Part shown: piece by piece, positions 34,549 to 43,376 of the stretch
Layout: each line of letters opens with the position of its first letter
Position numbering within the stretch: position 1 is the first letter of the stretch
Source of the DNA: Streptomyces echinatus
GTDB taxonomy: Bacteria > Actinomycetota > Actinomycetes > Streptomycetales > Streptomycetaceae
Reading direction: 5' to 3'
Assembly (NCBI RefSeq): GCF_014203595.1
Contig: NZ_JACHJK010000002.1
Coordinates: forward strand, 372,001-436,000
Length of the DNA: 64,000 bases
Notes under the pieces: generated by a model
Told to the model about the DNA's origin: nothing
Databases searched by the model: none
Seen by the model: the letters and a program-made list of their open reading frames with translations, nothing else
Translations under genes and position numbers: made by a program

Positions 34549-35574
34549 TTGCGCGTACTGCTCACCGGACACCAGGGCTATCTGGGAACCGTCATGGCCC
34601 CGGTCCTCGCCGCCGCCGGGCACGAGGTCGTCGGCCTCGACGCCGGCCTGTTCGCCGACTGTGTCCTCGGCCCGAAGCCCGCGGACCCGCGGGGGCACCG
34701 GGTGGACCTGCGCGACGTCACGGCCGACCATGTGGCCGGGGTCGACGCCGTGATCCACCTGGCCGCCCTGTCCAACGACCCGCTGGGGTCGCTGGCGCCG
34801 GAGCTCACCTACGACATCAACCACCACGCGTCCGTGCACCTGGCCCGGCTGGCCCGCGACGCCGGGGTGCGGCGCTTCCTGTACGCGTCGACCTGCTCGG
34901 TGTACGGCGCCGCCGGCGGCGACGACCTGGTGGCCGAGGACGCCCCGCTGCGCCCGGTGACGCCGTACGCGGAGTCCAAGGTGCGGGTGGAGGACGACCT
35001 GCACGCGCTGGCCGACGGCGACTTCAGCCCGGTGTACATGCGCAACGCCACCGCCTTCGGCCACTCGCCCCGGCTGCGCGCCGACATCGTGCTGAACAAC
35101 CTGGTGGGGCACGCCCTCCTGTCCGGCGAGGTCCTGGTGCTCTCCGACGGCACCCCCTGGCGTCCGCTGGTGCACGCCGCCGACATCGCCCGGGCCTTCG
35201 CGGCCGCGCTGACCGCGCCGCGGGAAGCGGTGCACGACACCGCGTTCAACATCGGCAGCGAGACGAACAACGTCACGGTCGCCGAGATCGCCGAGCAGGT
35301 CGCCGAGGCGGTGTCCGGCGCGAAGGTGCGGATCACCGGGGAGAACGGTGCGGATCCGCGCTCGTACCGGGTGGACTTCTCCCGGTTCCGCACGGCGGTC
35401 CCGGGCTTCGACTGCGAGTGGACGGTGAAGCAGGGCGCGCTCGAACTCGCCGACGCCTACCGCAAGCACGGGCTGACCCGGGAGGACTTCGAGCAGCGCT
35501 TCACCCGCCTCGCCGTGCTGCGCGCCGCGTCCGAGGCCGGCGCCGTCGACGACACCCTGCGGTGGCGCCGGTGA
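34549..35574 (+). CDS. NAD-dependent epimerase/dehydratase (extended SDR)
   Basis: A 341-residue extended short-chain dehydrogenase with TTG start at 34549 (GGGGGGTTGAACC upstream). NAD motif GHQGYLG (residues 7-13), active-site YASTCSVYGAA and YAESK near 140 are present. C-terminal substrate contacts include FNIGSETNNVTVAEIAE. Members epimerise, dehydrate or reduce nucleotide sugars. It could be the missing 4,6-dehydratase or a 4-epimerase/4-reductase of the C-methylated sugar; sequence alone does not decide. The stop overlaps the next GTG. Confidence 0.88.
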   Translation: MRVLLTGHQGYLGTVMAPVLAAAGHEVVGLDAGLFADCVLGPKPADPRGHRVDLRDVTADHVAGVDAVIHLAALSNDPLGSLAPELTYDINHHASVHLARLARDAGVRRFLYASTCSVYGAAGGDDLVAEDAPLRPVTPYAESKVRVEDDLHALADGDFSPVYMRNATAFGHSPRLRADIVLNNLVGHALLSGEVLVLSDGTPWRPLVHAADIARAFAAALTAPREAVHDTAFNIGSETNNVTVAEIAEQVAEAVSGAKVRITGENGADPRSYRVDFSRFRTAVPGFDCEWTVKQGALELADAYRKHGLTREDFEQRFTRLAVLRAASEAGAVDDTLRWRR

Positions 35575-36845
35575 CCGAGGCCGGCGAAGAGATGTACGCG
35601 CTGGTGGAGCGGTTGTACCCGCTCTGCCGGAGCATCACCGGCGACGGGGTGCGCGCCACCCTGGAGATCGTCGGCGAGTACGTCCCGCTTGAGGTGCACG
35701 AGGTACCGACCGGGACCCAGGTGCTCGACTGGACGGTGCCGCAGGAGTGGAACATCCGGGACGCCTACATCGCCGACAGCACCGGCAAGCGGGTCGTCGA
35801 CTTCGCCGCGTCCAGCCTGCACGTGCTCGGCTACAGCGTGCCGGTGTCGGCGACCATGCCCCTGTCCGAGCTGCGCGGACACCTGCACACCCTGCCGGAC
35901 CACCCGGCCTGGGTGCCGTACCGCACCAGCTACTACAAGCCGGAGTGGGGGTTCTGCCTGGCGCAGGAGACCCTGGACGCGCTGCCGGACGGCGAGTACG
36001 AGGTGCGCATCGACTCCACGCTCGCCGACGGCCACCTCACCTACGCCGAGCACGTGGTGCCCGGGCAGGTCGCCGACGAGGTGATCGTCTCCTGCCACGT
36101 CTGCCACCCGTCGCTGGCCAACGACAACCTGGCCGGCATCGCGGTGGCGACGTTCCTGGCCCGGGCGCTGGCGGAGCGGACGCCGTACTACACCTACCGG
36201 TTCATCTTCGCGCCCGGCACCATCGGGGCGATCACCTGGCTGGCCCGCAACGCGGAGCGGGTGGAACGGGTCAAGCACGGGCTGGTGCTGGCCTGCGCCG
36301 GCGACCCGGGCCACCTGACGTACAAGCGGAGCCGACGCGGCGACGCGGAGATCGACCGGGTGATGCGGCACGTGCTGGCCGCCTCCGAACGCCCGCACCG
36401 GGTCACCGAGTTCACCCCGTACGGCTACGACGAGCGGCAGTACTGCTCGCCCGGGTTCGATCTCGGCGTGGGCTCGCTCAGCCGGACCCCGTACGCGGGC
36501 TACCCCGAGTACCACACCTCGGCGGACGACCTGGACTTCGTCTCTCCGGAGGCGATGGCCGACACGCTCGCCGTCTGCCGCGAGGCGTTCGCCGTCCTCG
36601 ACCGCAACCGGCGGTACGTCAACCTCAGCCCCTACGGCGAGCCGCAGCTGGGCCGGCGCGGGCTGTACGACGCGCTCGGCGGCCGCAGCGACACCAAGCA
36701 GGCCCAGATGGCCCTGTTGTGGGTGCTCAGCCTCTCCGACGGCGAGCACGGTCTGCTGGACGTCGCCGAGCGGTCCGGGCTGCCGTTCGACACCGTCGCC
36801 GCCGCGGCCGGCGCCCTGCACGGCGCCGGGCTGATCAAGGCATGA
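35571..36845 (+). CDS. DUF4910-type zinc aminopeptidase-like protein
   Basis: A 424-residue protein from GTG 35571 (GTGA overlap). Residues ~45-110 look like the DUF2172 insert (TQVLDWTVPQEWNIRDAYI, SYYKPEWGFCLAQ). The M28-like core keeps ligand motifs HVCHPSLANDNLAG near 175-188, YDERQYCSPG near 285 and EYHTSADD near 313. A winged-helix-like segment (LLDVAERSGLPFDTVAAAAG) ends the protein. The family is repeatedly found in sugar-modification clusters, where peptidase activity makes little sense. An amide-forming or amide-cleaving role on a sugar substituent is my inference. Confidence 0.85.
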   Translation: MTEAGEEMYALVERLYPLCRSITGDGVRATLEIVGEYVPLEVHEVPTGTQVLDWTVPQEWNIRDAYIADSTGKRVVDFAASSLHVLGYSVPVSATMPLSELRGHLHTLPDHPAWVPYRTSYYKPEWGFCLAQETLDALPDGEYEVRIDSTLADGHLTYAEHVVPGQVADEVIVSCHVCHPSLANDNLAGIAVATFLARALAERTPYYTYRFIFAPGTIGAITWLARNAERVERVKHGLVLACAGDPGHLTYKRSRRGDAEIDRVMRHVLAASERPHRVTEFTPYGYDERQYCSPGFDLGVGSLSRTPYAGYPEYHTSADDLDFVSPEAMADTLAVCREAFAVLDRNRRYVNLSPYGEPQLGRRGLYDALGGRSDTKQAQMALLWVLSLSDGEHGLLDVAERSGLPFDTVAAAAGALHGAGLIKA

Positions 36846-38161
36846 CGCCGATGACCACCGGGGAGGAGCAGACGGCGGCACCGGCAGACGGGGCTGAGGA
36901 CGCCCGGCGGAGCGCCAAGCGGGCCCTCGTCGGCCGGCTGTCCTGGGGACTGGCCGACCAGGCGGCCTCCAGCATGACCAACTTCGCGGTGGGCATCTAC
37001 GTGGCGCGCTCGCTGGGGGTGACCGCGTTCGGCGTGTTCAGCCTGGCCTGGGTGACCTACGGCGTGGTGCTCAACATCTCCCGCGGGCTGGCCACCGATC
37101 CGCTCGTGGTGCGCTTCAGCGGCGTGCCCGACGCGTCCTGGCGCGGGGCGGTGGTCCGCTCGTCGGGTACCGCGCTCGGCGTCGGTACGGCCATCGGCGC
37201 GGCGTGCCTGGCGGTCGGGCTGGGGCTCGGCGGCCGCGTGGGGCCCGCGTTCGCCTGCCTCGGCGTCGTGCTGCCGGGGCTGCTGCTGCAGGACGCCTGG
37301 CGGTTCTCGTTCTTCGCCGCCGGCACCGGGCGCAAGGCGTTCGTCAACGACCTCGTGTGCGGCATCGCGCTCGTCCCGGCCATGGTGGTGGCGGCCCGCG
37401 TGGGCACCGTGGCCGCCTTCGTGCTCGCCTGGGGCGCCGCCGCCACGGTGGCCGCTGCCTACGGCTGCCTCCAGTCCGGCATCCGGCCCCGAACGGCCCA
37501 GGCGCGCGGGTGGCTTCGGGAGCAGCGCGATCTCGGCTACCGGTACCTGGTCGAGAACGTCAGCCTCAGCGGCGCGAGCCAGCTGCGGGCGTACGGGCTC
37601 GGCGTGATCGTCGGGGTCGGCGCGGTGGGTGCGGTGCGGGGCGCGGAGCTGCTGCTCGGCCCGTTCCTCGCCGTGCTGATGGGGCTGTCGCTGGTCACCG
37701 TCCCGGAGGCGGCACGGGTGCTGCGGCAGGCCCCGCACCGGCTCGGCGCGTTCTGTCTCGCGCTGGGCGGCGGGCAGGCCGCGGCCGCGCTGCTCTGGGG
37801 CGGGGCGCTGCTGCTGATGCCGGACCGGCTCGGCGAGCTGGTGCTCGGCGACGTCTGGCACTCCGCCGCGGCGCTCATCGGGCCGGTCACCCTCAGCGTC
37901 GCGGGCGCGGGCCTCGGCACCGGCGCGGCGGCCGGGCTGCGCGCGCTCGGCGCGGCCCGGCGCAGCCTGCGCTGCCAGCTGTTCGCCTCCGCCTGTTACG
38001 TCGGCGGCGGGCTCGGCGGAGCGGCCGTCGCCGGCACCGTCGGCTCGGCCTGGGGCGTCGCGACCGCGACCGTCAGCGGTTCGGCCGTGTGGTGGCTGCA
38101 GCTGCGGTCCGCCCTGCGCGAGCACCGCCAGAACACGATCCCCGAAGTGAGGACCTCATGA
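36842..38161 (+). CDS. Lipopolysaccharide/repeat-unit flippase (Wzx-like)
   Basis: A 439-residue multi-pass protein of the MOP superfamily, with about 12 hydrophobic segments (GTAIGAACLAVGLGLGG, AFACLGVVLPGLLLQ, GTVAAFVLAWGAAATVAAAY and others). The start includes ADQAASSMTNFAVGIYVARS, the typical first helix of Wzx proteins. It would carry the undecaprenyl-linked repeat unit across the membrane for the Wzy protein. ATG 36842 overlaps the upstream stop by 4 nt and its stop overlaps the GT2 start. Confidence 0.87.
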   Translation: MTPMTTGEEQTAAPADGAEDARRSAKRALVGRLSWGLADQAASSMTNFAVGIYVARSLGVTAFGVFSLAWVTYGVVLNISRGLATDPLVVRFSGVPDASWRGAVVRSSGTALGVGTAIGAACLAVGLGLGGRVGPAFACLGVVLPGLLLQDAWRFSFFAAGTGRKAFVNDLVCGIALVPAMVVAARVGTVAAFVLAWGAAATVAAAYGCLQSGIRPRTAQARGWLREQRDLGYRYLVENVSLSGASQLRAYGLGVIVGVGAVGAVRGAELLLGPFLAVLMGLSLVTVPEAARVLRQAPHRLGAFCLALGGGQAAAALLWGGALLLMPDRLGELVLGDVWHSAAALIGPVTLSVAGAGLGTGAAAGLRALGAARRSLRCQLFASACYVGGGLGGAAVAGTVGSAWGVATATVSGSAVWWLQLRSALREHRQNTIPEVRTS

Positions 38162-39105
38162 CCGACCGACCCAGGCTGAGCATCGGCCTGCCCGTGTACA
38201 ACGGCGAGGAGTACCTGGCCGAGTCGCTCGACGCGCTGCTCGGCCAGACCTACGAGGACTTCGAGCTGGTCATCTCCGACAACGCCTCGACCGACGGGAC
38301 CGAGGACATCTGCCGCAAGTACGCCGCGCAGGACGCGCGCATCCGGTACGTCCGGCTGCTCCGGAACGTCGGCGCGACACCGAACCACAACTACGTGTTC
38401 ACCCAGTGCCGCGGCGAGCTGTTCAAGTGGGCCTCGCACGACGACCTGTACGCCCGCGATCTGCTGCGGCGCTGCGTCGAGGCGCTGGACGAGCGGCCGG
38501 ACGTGATCCTCGCGCACGCCGACCAGGCGGTCATCGACGGCGACGGCCAGGTGAAGGTCCCGTACGCGTACACGCTCGCCACCGGCTCACCGCACGCGCC
38601 GGAGCGCTTCCGCAGCCTGCTGTTCGAGCCCGGTGGTGACGACTTCTACGGGGTGATCCGGGCCGACGTGCTGCGCCGGGTGAGGCCGATGGACAGCTAC
38701 CACCACGCGGACCGCACGTTCGTCGCCGAGATCGCCCTGCACGGGCGCTTCCACCAGGTGCCGGAACTCCTGTACTTCCGCCGCGACCACCCCACCCGCG
38801 CCGAGCGCGCGAACCCCTCCAAGCGCTCCCGGTGCGTCAACCTGGACCCGCGCCGGGCGGGCCTGCTGCACCCGACGCCCCGGCTGCTCGCCGAGTACGT
38901 CTGGGGCTTCACCTCGGCGATCCGGCGGGCCCCGTTGTCCCCGGCCGACCGGCGCGCGTGCTACCGCCACCTGGCCGCGTGGATGACCAGCCGGGTCCGG
39001 CCGGGCGCCGGTGAGCGGGTCGAGGACCGTGCCCCGGTCGACCCGGCCGAGCTGACCGTCTCCGTCGACGCCCTGGTGGCCGGACGTGAGGGGAAGCGGG
39101 CATGA
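38158..39105 (+). CDS. Glycosyltransferase family 2
   Basis: A 315-residue GT-A inverting enzyme. LSIGLPVYNGEEYLAESLDA and ISDNASTDGTED are the N-terminal nucleotide-binding motifs, and WASHDDLY near residue 93 holds the DXD-like metal site. The second half (GVIRADVLRRV, ADRTFVAEIALHGRF) is acceptor-related. It should add a sugar to the lipid-linked intermediate in the cytoplasm. Its 3' end overlaps the pyruvyltransferase start. Confidence 0.9.
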   Translation: MTDRPRLSIGLPVYNGEEYLAESLDALLGQTYEDFELVISDNASTDGTEDICRKYAAQDARIRYVRLLRNVGATPNHNYVFTQCRGELFKWASHDDLYARDLLRRCVEALDERPDVILAHADQAVIDGDGQVKVPYAYTLATGSPHAPERFRSLLFEPGGDDFYGVIRADVLRRVRPMDSYHHADRTFVAEIALHGRFHQVPELLYFRRDHPTRAERANPSKRSRCVNLDPRRAGLLHPTPRLLAEYVWGFTSAIRRAPLSPADRRACYRHLAAWMTSRVRPGAGERVEDRAPVDPAELTVSVDALVAGREGKRA

Positions 39106-40325
39106 CGTCGGCTGAAACTCCGGTGCGCGTGGGGGTGTTCGGCCTGCTCGGCTCGGGCAACCTCGGCAACGACGGGTCGCTTGAGGCGGTCCTCGGATAC
39201 CTCCGCGCGGAGCATCCGGACGCGGAGGTGGACGCGCTGTGCGGCGGACCCGAGGCGGTGACGGCCAGGTTCGGGATCCCCGCGACGCGGCTGCACTGGA
39301 ACCGCGCGGAGTACCGGACCGCGTCCCGTGCGGGCGCGATCGCGTCGAAGGGCCTGGGCAAACTCGTCGACGTCTTCCGCACCGCCGCCTGGGTGCGCCG
39401 GCACGACGCGGTGATCGTGCCCGGCATGGGCGTCCTGGAGGCCACCCTGCCGCTGCGGCCGTGGGGCTTCCCGTACTCGCTGTTCCTGCTCTGCGCGAGC
39501 GGCCGGCTGCTGGGCACCCGGGTCGCGCTGGTCAGCGTCGGCGCCGCCGAGATCCGCAGCCGCCCGACCCGGGCCCTGGTGCGCTGGTCGGCGCGGCTGG
39601 CCGCGTACCGGTCGTACCGGGACGCCCAGTCCCGCGACGCGATGCGGGCGATGGGGGTCGACACCGCCCGCGACGAGGTCTACCCGGACCTCGCGTTCTC
39701 CCTGCCGACGCCGAAGGCGAGCCCGCCCTCGGGCCGGCCGGGCACGGTCTGCCTCGGCGTCATGGACTTCCACGGCGGCAACGACGACCGCGCCCGGGCC
39801 GAGGAGATTTACCGGCGCTACCTCGACGGGACGATCCGGTTCGTCCGCGCGCTCGTCGAGGAGGGCCGACCGGTCCGGCTCCTCACCGGCGACACGTGCG
39901 ACGAGTCGGTGGTCGCCGCGATCCTCGACGCGGTCGGCTCACCGCTGGTCACCTCGGCCGAACCGGCCTCACTGGCCGACCTGATGAACGAGATGGCCGC
40001 CGCCGACACCGTGGTGGCCGTCCGCTACCACAACCTGATCTGCGCGCTGAAGACCGGAACGCCCGTGCTCGCCCTCTGTTACGCGGCGAAGAGCGACGCG
40101 CTCATGGACCGGATGGGCCTCGGCGCGTACTGTCACCCGGCACGGGAGGTCGACGCCGACCGGCTGCTCGAACAGTTCCGGGACCTGGAGAAGCACGCGC
40201 CGGACCTCCGCCGGACCCTCGCCGAGCGGAACCGTACCGCCGCACAGCAACTCGCCCGCCAGTTCACCGCCTTGACCACGACCCTGTTCCCGGCGAACAC
40301 CCACGCCCCGCGGAAGGCACCATGA
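39102..40325 (+). CDS. Polysaccharide pyruvyl transferase family protein
   Basis: A 407-residue protein of the CsaB/PssM superfamily. It starts VGVFGLLGSGNLGNDGSLEA (two-domain GT-B-like fold), has AVIVPGMGVLEATLPLRPWG in the first half, and the signature VAVRYHNLICALKTGTPVLA near residue 306. These enzymes add ketal pyruvate from PEP to a sugar, giving the polymer negative charge. The exact sugar is unknown. Translationally coupled to both neighbours. Confidence 0.88.
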   Translation: MTSAETPVRVGVFGLLGSGNLGNDGSLEAVLGYLRAEHPDAEVDALCGGPEAVTARFGIPATRLHWNRAEYRTASRAGAIASKGLGKLVDVFRTAAWVRRHDAVIVPGMGVLEATLPLRPWGFPYSLFLLCASGRLLGTRVALVSVGAAEIRSRPTRALVRWSARLAAYRSYRDAQSRDAMRAMGVDTARDEVYPDLAFSLPTPKASPPSGRPGTVCLGVMDFHGGNDDRARAEEIYRRYLDGTIRFVRALVEEGRPVRLLTGDTCDESVVAAILDAVGSPLVTSAEPASLADLMNEMAAADTVVAVRYHNLICALKTGTPVLALCYAAKSDALMDRMGLGAYCHPAREVDADRLLEQFRDLEKHAPDLRRTLAERNRTAAQQLARQFTALTTTLFPANTHAPRKAP

Positions 40326-40873
40326 AAGCGACCCAAGTTGCGGAAATCGCCGGCGCCCATCTGTTCGAGCCGACGCCGTACGCCGACGAACGCGGCTTCT
40401 TCTGCCGCACTTTCGACGCCGACGTGGTCCGTTCGGCGGGCCTCGACCCGGACGCCTTCGTCCAGGACAGCCTGTCCCGCTCGGTCCGGGGCGTGCTGCG
40501 CGGACTGCACCTGCGCTCCGGCGCCGGCGAGGCCAAGCTGGTGCGGTGCTCGTACGGGCGGATCTTCGACGTCGTCGTGGACCTGCGGCCGGACTCGCCG
40601 ACCTACCTGGGCCGGGCCTTCTTCGAGCTGTCCGGCGAGACACAGGCGACCCTGTACATCCCGGCGGGATGCGCGCACGGCTTCCAGGCGCTGACGGAGA
40701 CCGCCGACACCTCGTACCGGATCGACCGCCCGCACGACCCGGCCGAGGACGTGACGATCGCCCACGACGACCCGGAGCTCGCCATTCCGTGGCCGCTGCC
40801 GGTCACCTCGATGTCCCAGCGGGACCGGGAGGCGCCGGGCCTCGCCGAGGTTCTGAAGCGAAGAGAGAGTTGA
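40322..40873 (+). CDS. dTDP-4-dehydrorhamnose 3,5-epimerase family protein (RmlC-like)
   Basis: A 183-residue cupin of the RmlC family. DERGFFCRTF, the active-site RGVLRGLHLR near residues 56-65 (His62) and AGCAHGFQALTE near 115-126 are visible. The length matches RmlC (180-200). It would epimerise C-3 and/or C-5 of a 4-keto-6-deoxy-hexose nucleotide. rmlA, rmlB and rmlD homologues are not adjacent, so the substrate may be a CDP-sugar made by this cluster or a dTDP-sugar from elsewhere. Confidence 0.9.
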   Translation: MKATQVAEIAGAHLFEPTPYADERGFFCRTFDADVVRSAGLDPDAFVQDSLSRSVRGVLRGLHLRSGAGEAKLVRCSYGRIFDVVVDLRPDSPTYLGRAFFELSGETQATLYIPAGCAHGFQALTETADTSYRIDRPHDPAEDVTIAHDDPELAIPWPLPVTSMSQRDREAPGLAEVLKRRES

Positions 40874-42216
40874 GGTCGGCGTTGGACACTGAAGGCACCG
40901 AAGAGCTCCTCCTGCCCCGGTCGCGGCAGGCGAACGAACGGCTGCACGCCCTGATCCCCGGGGGCGCGCACACCTATGCCAAGGGCGACGACCAGTACCC
41001 CGAGAACCTGGCCCCGGTCATCAGCCACGGCCGCGGTGCCCACGTGTGGGACGTCGACGGCAACCGGTACGTCGAGTACGGCTCCGGCCTGCGGTCGGTC
41101 AGTCTCGGCCACGCCCATCCCCGCGTGATCGAGGCGGTGCGGCGGGAACTCGAACGTGGCAGCAACTTCGTCCGGCCGTCCGTCGTGGAGGTCGAGGCCG
41201 CGGAACGTTTCCTGGCCACGGTGCCGACCGCCGAGATGGTGAAGTTCGCGAAGAACGGCTCCGACGCCACCACCGCCGCGGTGCGCCTCGCCCGCGCCGC
41301 CACCGGGCGCCCGCGGGTGGCCCTCTGCGCCGACCATCCGTTCTTCTCCGTCGACGACTGGTTCATCGGCACCACGCCGATGTCCGCCGGCATTCCGGCG
41401 GCGACCAACGAGCTCACCGTGGCGTTCCCGTACGGGGACCTGGCCGCCACGGAGGAGCTGCTCACCCGGTACCGGGGCGAGGTCGCCTGTCTGATCCTCG
41501 AACCCGCCACCCACACCGAGCCGCCGCCCGGGTACCTCGCCGGCCTGCGCGAGCTGGCCGACCGGCACGGCTGCGTCCTGGTGTTCGACGAGATGATCAC
41601 CGGCTTCCGCTGGTCCGAGGCGGGCGCACAGGGCCTGTACGGTGTCGTCCCCGACCTCTCCACGTTCGGCAAGGCGCTCGGCAACGGATTCGCCGTCTCC
41701 GCGCTGGCCGGGCGCCGCGATCTGATGGAGCGGGGCGGGCTGCGTCACTCCGGCGACCGGGTGTTCCTGCTCTCCACCACGCACGGTGCGGAAACGCACT
41801 CCCTGGCTGCCGCGATGGCCGTACAGACCACCTATGTCGAGGAGGGCGTCACGGCGCGGCTGCACGCCCTCGGCGAGCGGTTGGCCGCCGGTGTCCGCGA
41901 GGCCGCGGCCGCCATGGGCGTCGGGGACCACGTCGTCGTCCGGGGCCGGCCCAGCAACCTGGTCTTCGCCACCCTGGACGAGAACCGGCAGCCCTCGCAG
42001 CGGTACCGCACCCTGTTCCTGCGCCGGCTCCTCGCGGGTGGGGTGCTGGCCCCGTCGTTCGTGGTGAGCAGCGCGCTCGACGACGCCGATATCGCCCACA
42101 CCGTCGACGTGGTGGCCCAGGCCTGCGCGGTGTACCGCAAGGCGCTGGACGCCGGTGACCCCGGCGCCTGGCTGGCCGGACGACCGGTGAAGCCGGTGTT
42201 CCGCCGCCTGGCGTGA
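40870..42216 (+). CDS. Class III aminotransferase, glutamate-1-semialdehyde aminomutase-like
   Basis: About 448 residues from TTG 40870 (overlapping the previous stop); TTG 40882 with GAGG six bases upstream is an equal alternative. PLP-enzyme features are GSDATTAAVRLARAATG, the cofactor Asp in VFDEMITGFRWSE and Schiff-base Lys near residue 266 in FGKALGNGFAVSALAG. The protein resembles GSA aminomutases but sits in a sugar cassette, so it likely transaminates a keto-sugar. It is the last gene of the operon and is followed by a hairpin. Confidence 0.88.
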   Translation: MRSALDTEGTEELLLPRSRQANERLHALIPGGAHTYAKGDDQYPENLAPVISHGRGAHVWDVDGNRYVEYGSGLRSVSLGHAHPRVIEAVRRELERGSNFVRPSVVEVEAAERFLATVPTAEMVKFAKNGSDATTAAVRLARAATGRPRVALCADHPFFSVDDWFIGTTPMSAGIPAATNELTVAFPYGDLAATEELLTRYRGEVACLILEPATHTEPPPGYLAGLRELADRHGCVLVFDEMITGFRWSEAGAQGLYGVVPDLSTFGKALGNGFAVSALAGRRDLMERGGLRHSGDRVFLLSTTHGAETHSLAAAMAVQTTYVEEGVTARLHALGERLAAGVREAAAAMGVGDHVVVRGRPSNLVFATLDENRQPSQRYRTLFLRRLLAGGVLAPSFVVSSALDDADIAHTVDVVAQACAVYRKALDAGDPGAWLAGRPVKPVFRRLA

Positions 42217-42240
42217 CATGACGTCAGACGCGCTCCCGCC

Positions 42241-42274
42241 GACCGGGGCCGGCCGTCCGGCCGGCCTGCCGGTC
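42241..42274. terminator. GC-rich hairpin between convergent genes
   Basis: Outer arms GACCGG (42241-42246) and CCGGTC (42269-42274) enclose inner arms GGCCGG (42247-42252) and CCGGCC (42257-42262) with a CCGT loop and a 6-nt bulge. It lies between the aminotransferase stop (42216, plus) and the PAP2 stop (42289, minus), so it probably ends both transcripts. Confidence 0.45.
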
Positions 42275-42288
42275 AGCAGGTCAGCCGC

Positions 42289-43059
42289 TCAGCCGTCCGG
42301 TCGGTCAGCCGTCCGGTCGACGAGCCACGCGGTCGCCGGTACCACGGCCAGCGCGGTGCACCAGCCGCCGAGGGCGTCGGTCGGGTAGTGCGCGCCCAGG
42401 GCCACCTGCGCCCAGCCCATGGCGGCGCCGGCGACCAGCGCCGCGGCGAGCACGAGTGCCGTGCCGGCCGTCCTGCCGAGGCCGAGCCGGCCGGTCGCGG
42501 GCAGCGCCACCACGAGGGCGAGCGCGGTGAGGAAGGCGGTGTGCCCGCTCGGGTAGGACAGGTTGTCGTCGCCGTGGATGGTGCGTCCCACCAGGTGCTT
42601 GAGCAGCGTCGCCGTCCCCACGGTCAGGCCGACGCCGGCAACGGCGAGCACCGCTGCGCGAGGGCACCGCAGCAGCAGGCAGCCGGCCACGGTTGCCACG
42701 ACCAGCATCGCCGCTCCCCCGGGCTCCCCCAGGAAGTCCAGGGTCAGAGCGACGTTCCGCCACGGCGGCCCCACGCCGTCGACCACCGCCACGACCGCCG
42801 CGTCCAGGCGGCCGGGCTCGCCGTCGTCGGCGTACAGCGCCCCGAGCACGACGACCACCAGTGCCGCGAGGGCCGCGATCGGCCCGAGCCACGCGCGCGG
42901 TGACGGGGGCAGCACCGCGCGCGCCGGCCGGCCCGTCACACGCCCGGCGTGTCCGGCCGCTTCGTGGTCCTCCGCCGGGCTCGGTAACCGGCGATCCGGA
43001 TCCTGACTTCTCGGAGCGAGGTGTGGGTGCGATCCTTCATCCGACCGGTGGGCAGCCAT
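42289..43059 (-). CDS. PAP2-family membrane phosphatase
   Basis: A 256-residue protein with about six membrane segments after a 50-residue polar N-terminus. PAP2 motifs are LLKHLVGRTIHG (first motif, without the usual second RP), YPSGHT, and ALGAHYPTDALGG, where the usual Ser-Arg before the helix is Ala-Gln. The central His motifs are intact. Members hydrolyse lipid phosphates or undecaprenyl diphosphate, so carrier recycling next to a polysaccharide locus is plausible. The start follows AGGAAG at a somewhat long spacing. Confidence 0.85.
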   Translation of the reverse strand: MAAHRSDEGSHPHLAPRSQDPDRRLPSPAEDHEAAGHAGRVTGRPARAVLPPSPRAWLGPIAALAALVVVVLGALYADDGEPGRLDAAVVAVVDGVGPPWRNVALTLDFLGEPGGAAMLVVATVAGCLLLRCPRAAVLAVAGVGLTVGTATLLKHLVGRTIHGDDNLSYPSGHTAFLTALALVVALPATGRLGLGRTAGTALVLAAALVAGAAMGWAQVALGAHYPTDALGGWCTALAVVPATAWLVDRTADRPDG

Positions 43060-43376
43060 GAATCAGCGACTTCCTCTTCCCCCTGCCCGGGCCGTCCTGA
43101 AGACCGCCCGGCCCGCTTTCGGTGACCGAGAACCGCCCGCTGCCGCTCGCCGGCCGCGCGATCCTCCGCGGCCGGCCGACGTGGCCTCCGGCTTCCGTCG
43201 GCCCCAACTCCCCGCCCGTACGCTGGCCTTGGCATCGGATCAGTCTCTGCCGACCACCCTAGCCGTCCATGCGGTCGCGCCACACCGCCCTCGGAAAGTC
43301 CGCGCGCCGACGCCGCCGGGACCATCGGCCGGCCCGGTGGCGACGACATGGCGCGACGGACCCTTCGCACCGCCGG
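43060..43376. other. 317-nt intergenic region
   Basis: It lies between the PAP2 start and the oxidoreductase stop, both on the minus strand. It should hold the PAP2 promoter. Apart from the hairpin at 43311-43342 I see no gene, repeat or clear promoter motif. Confidence 0.6.
43311..43342 (-). terminator. Hairpin downstream of the MDR oxidoreductase
   Basis: CGCCGCCGGG (43311-43320) pairs with CCCGGTGGCG (43333-43342) with one mismatch and a 12-nt loop, 34 nt past the oxidoreductase stop. No T-run. Confidence 0.4.
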
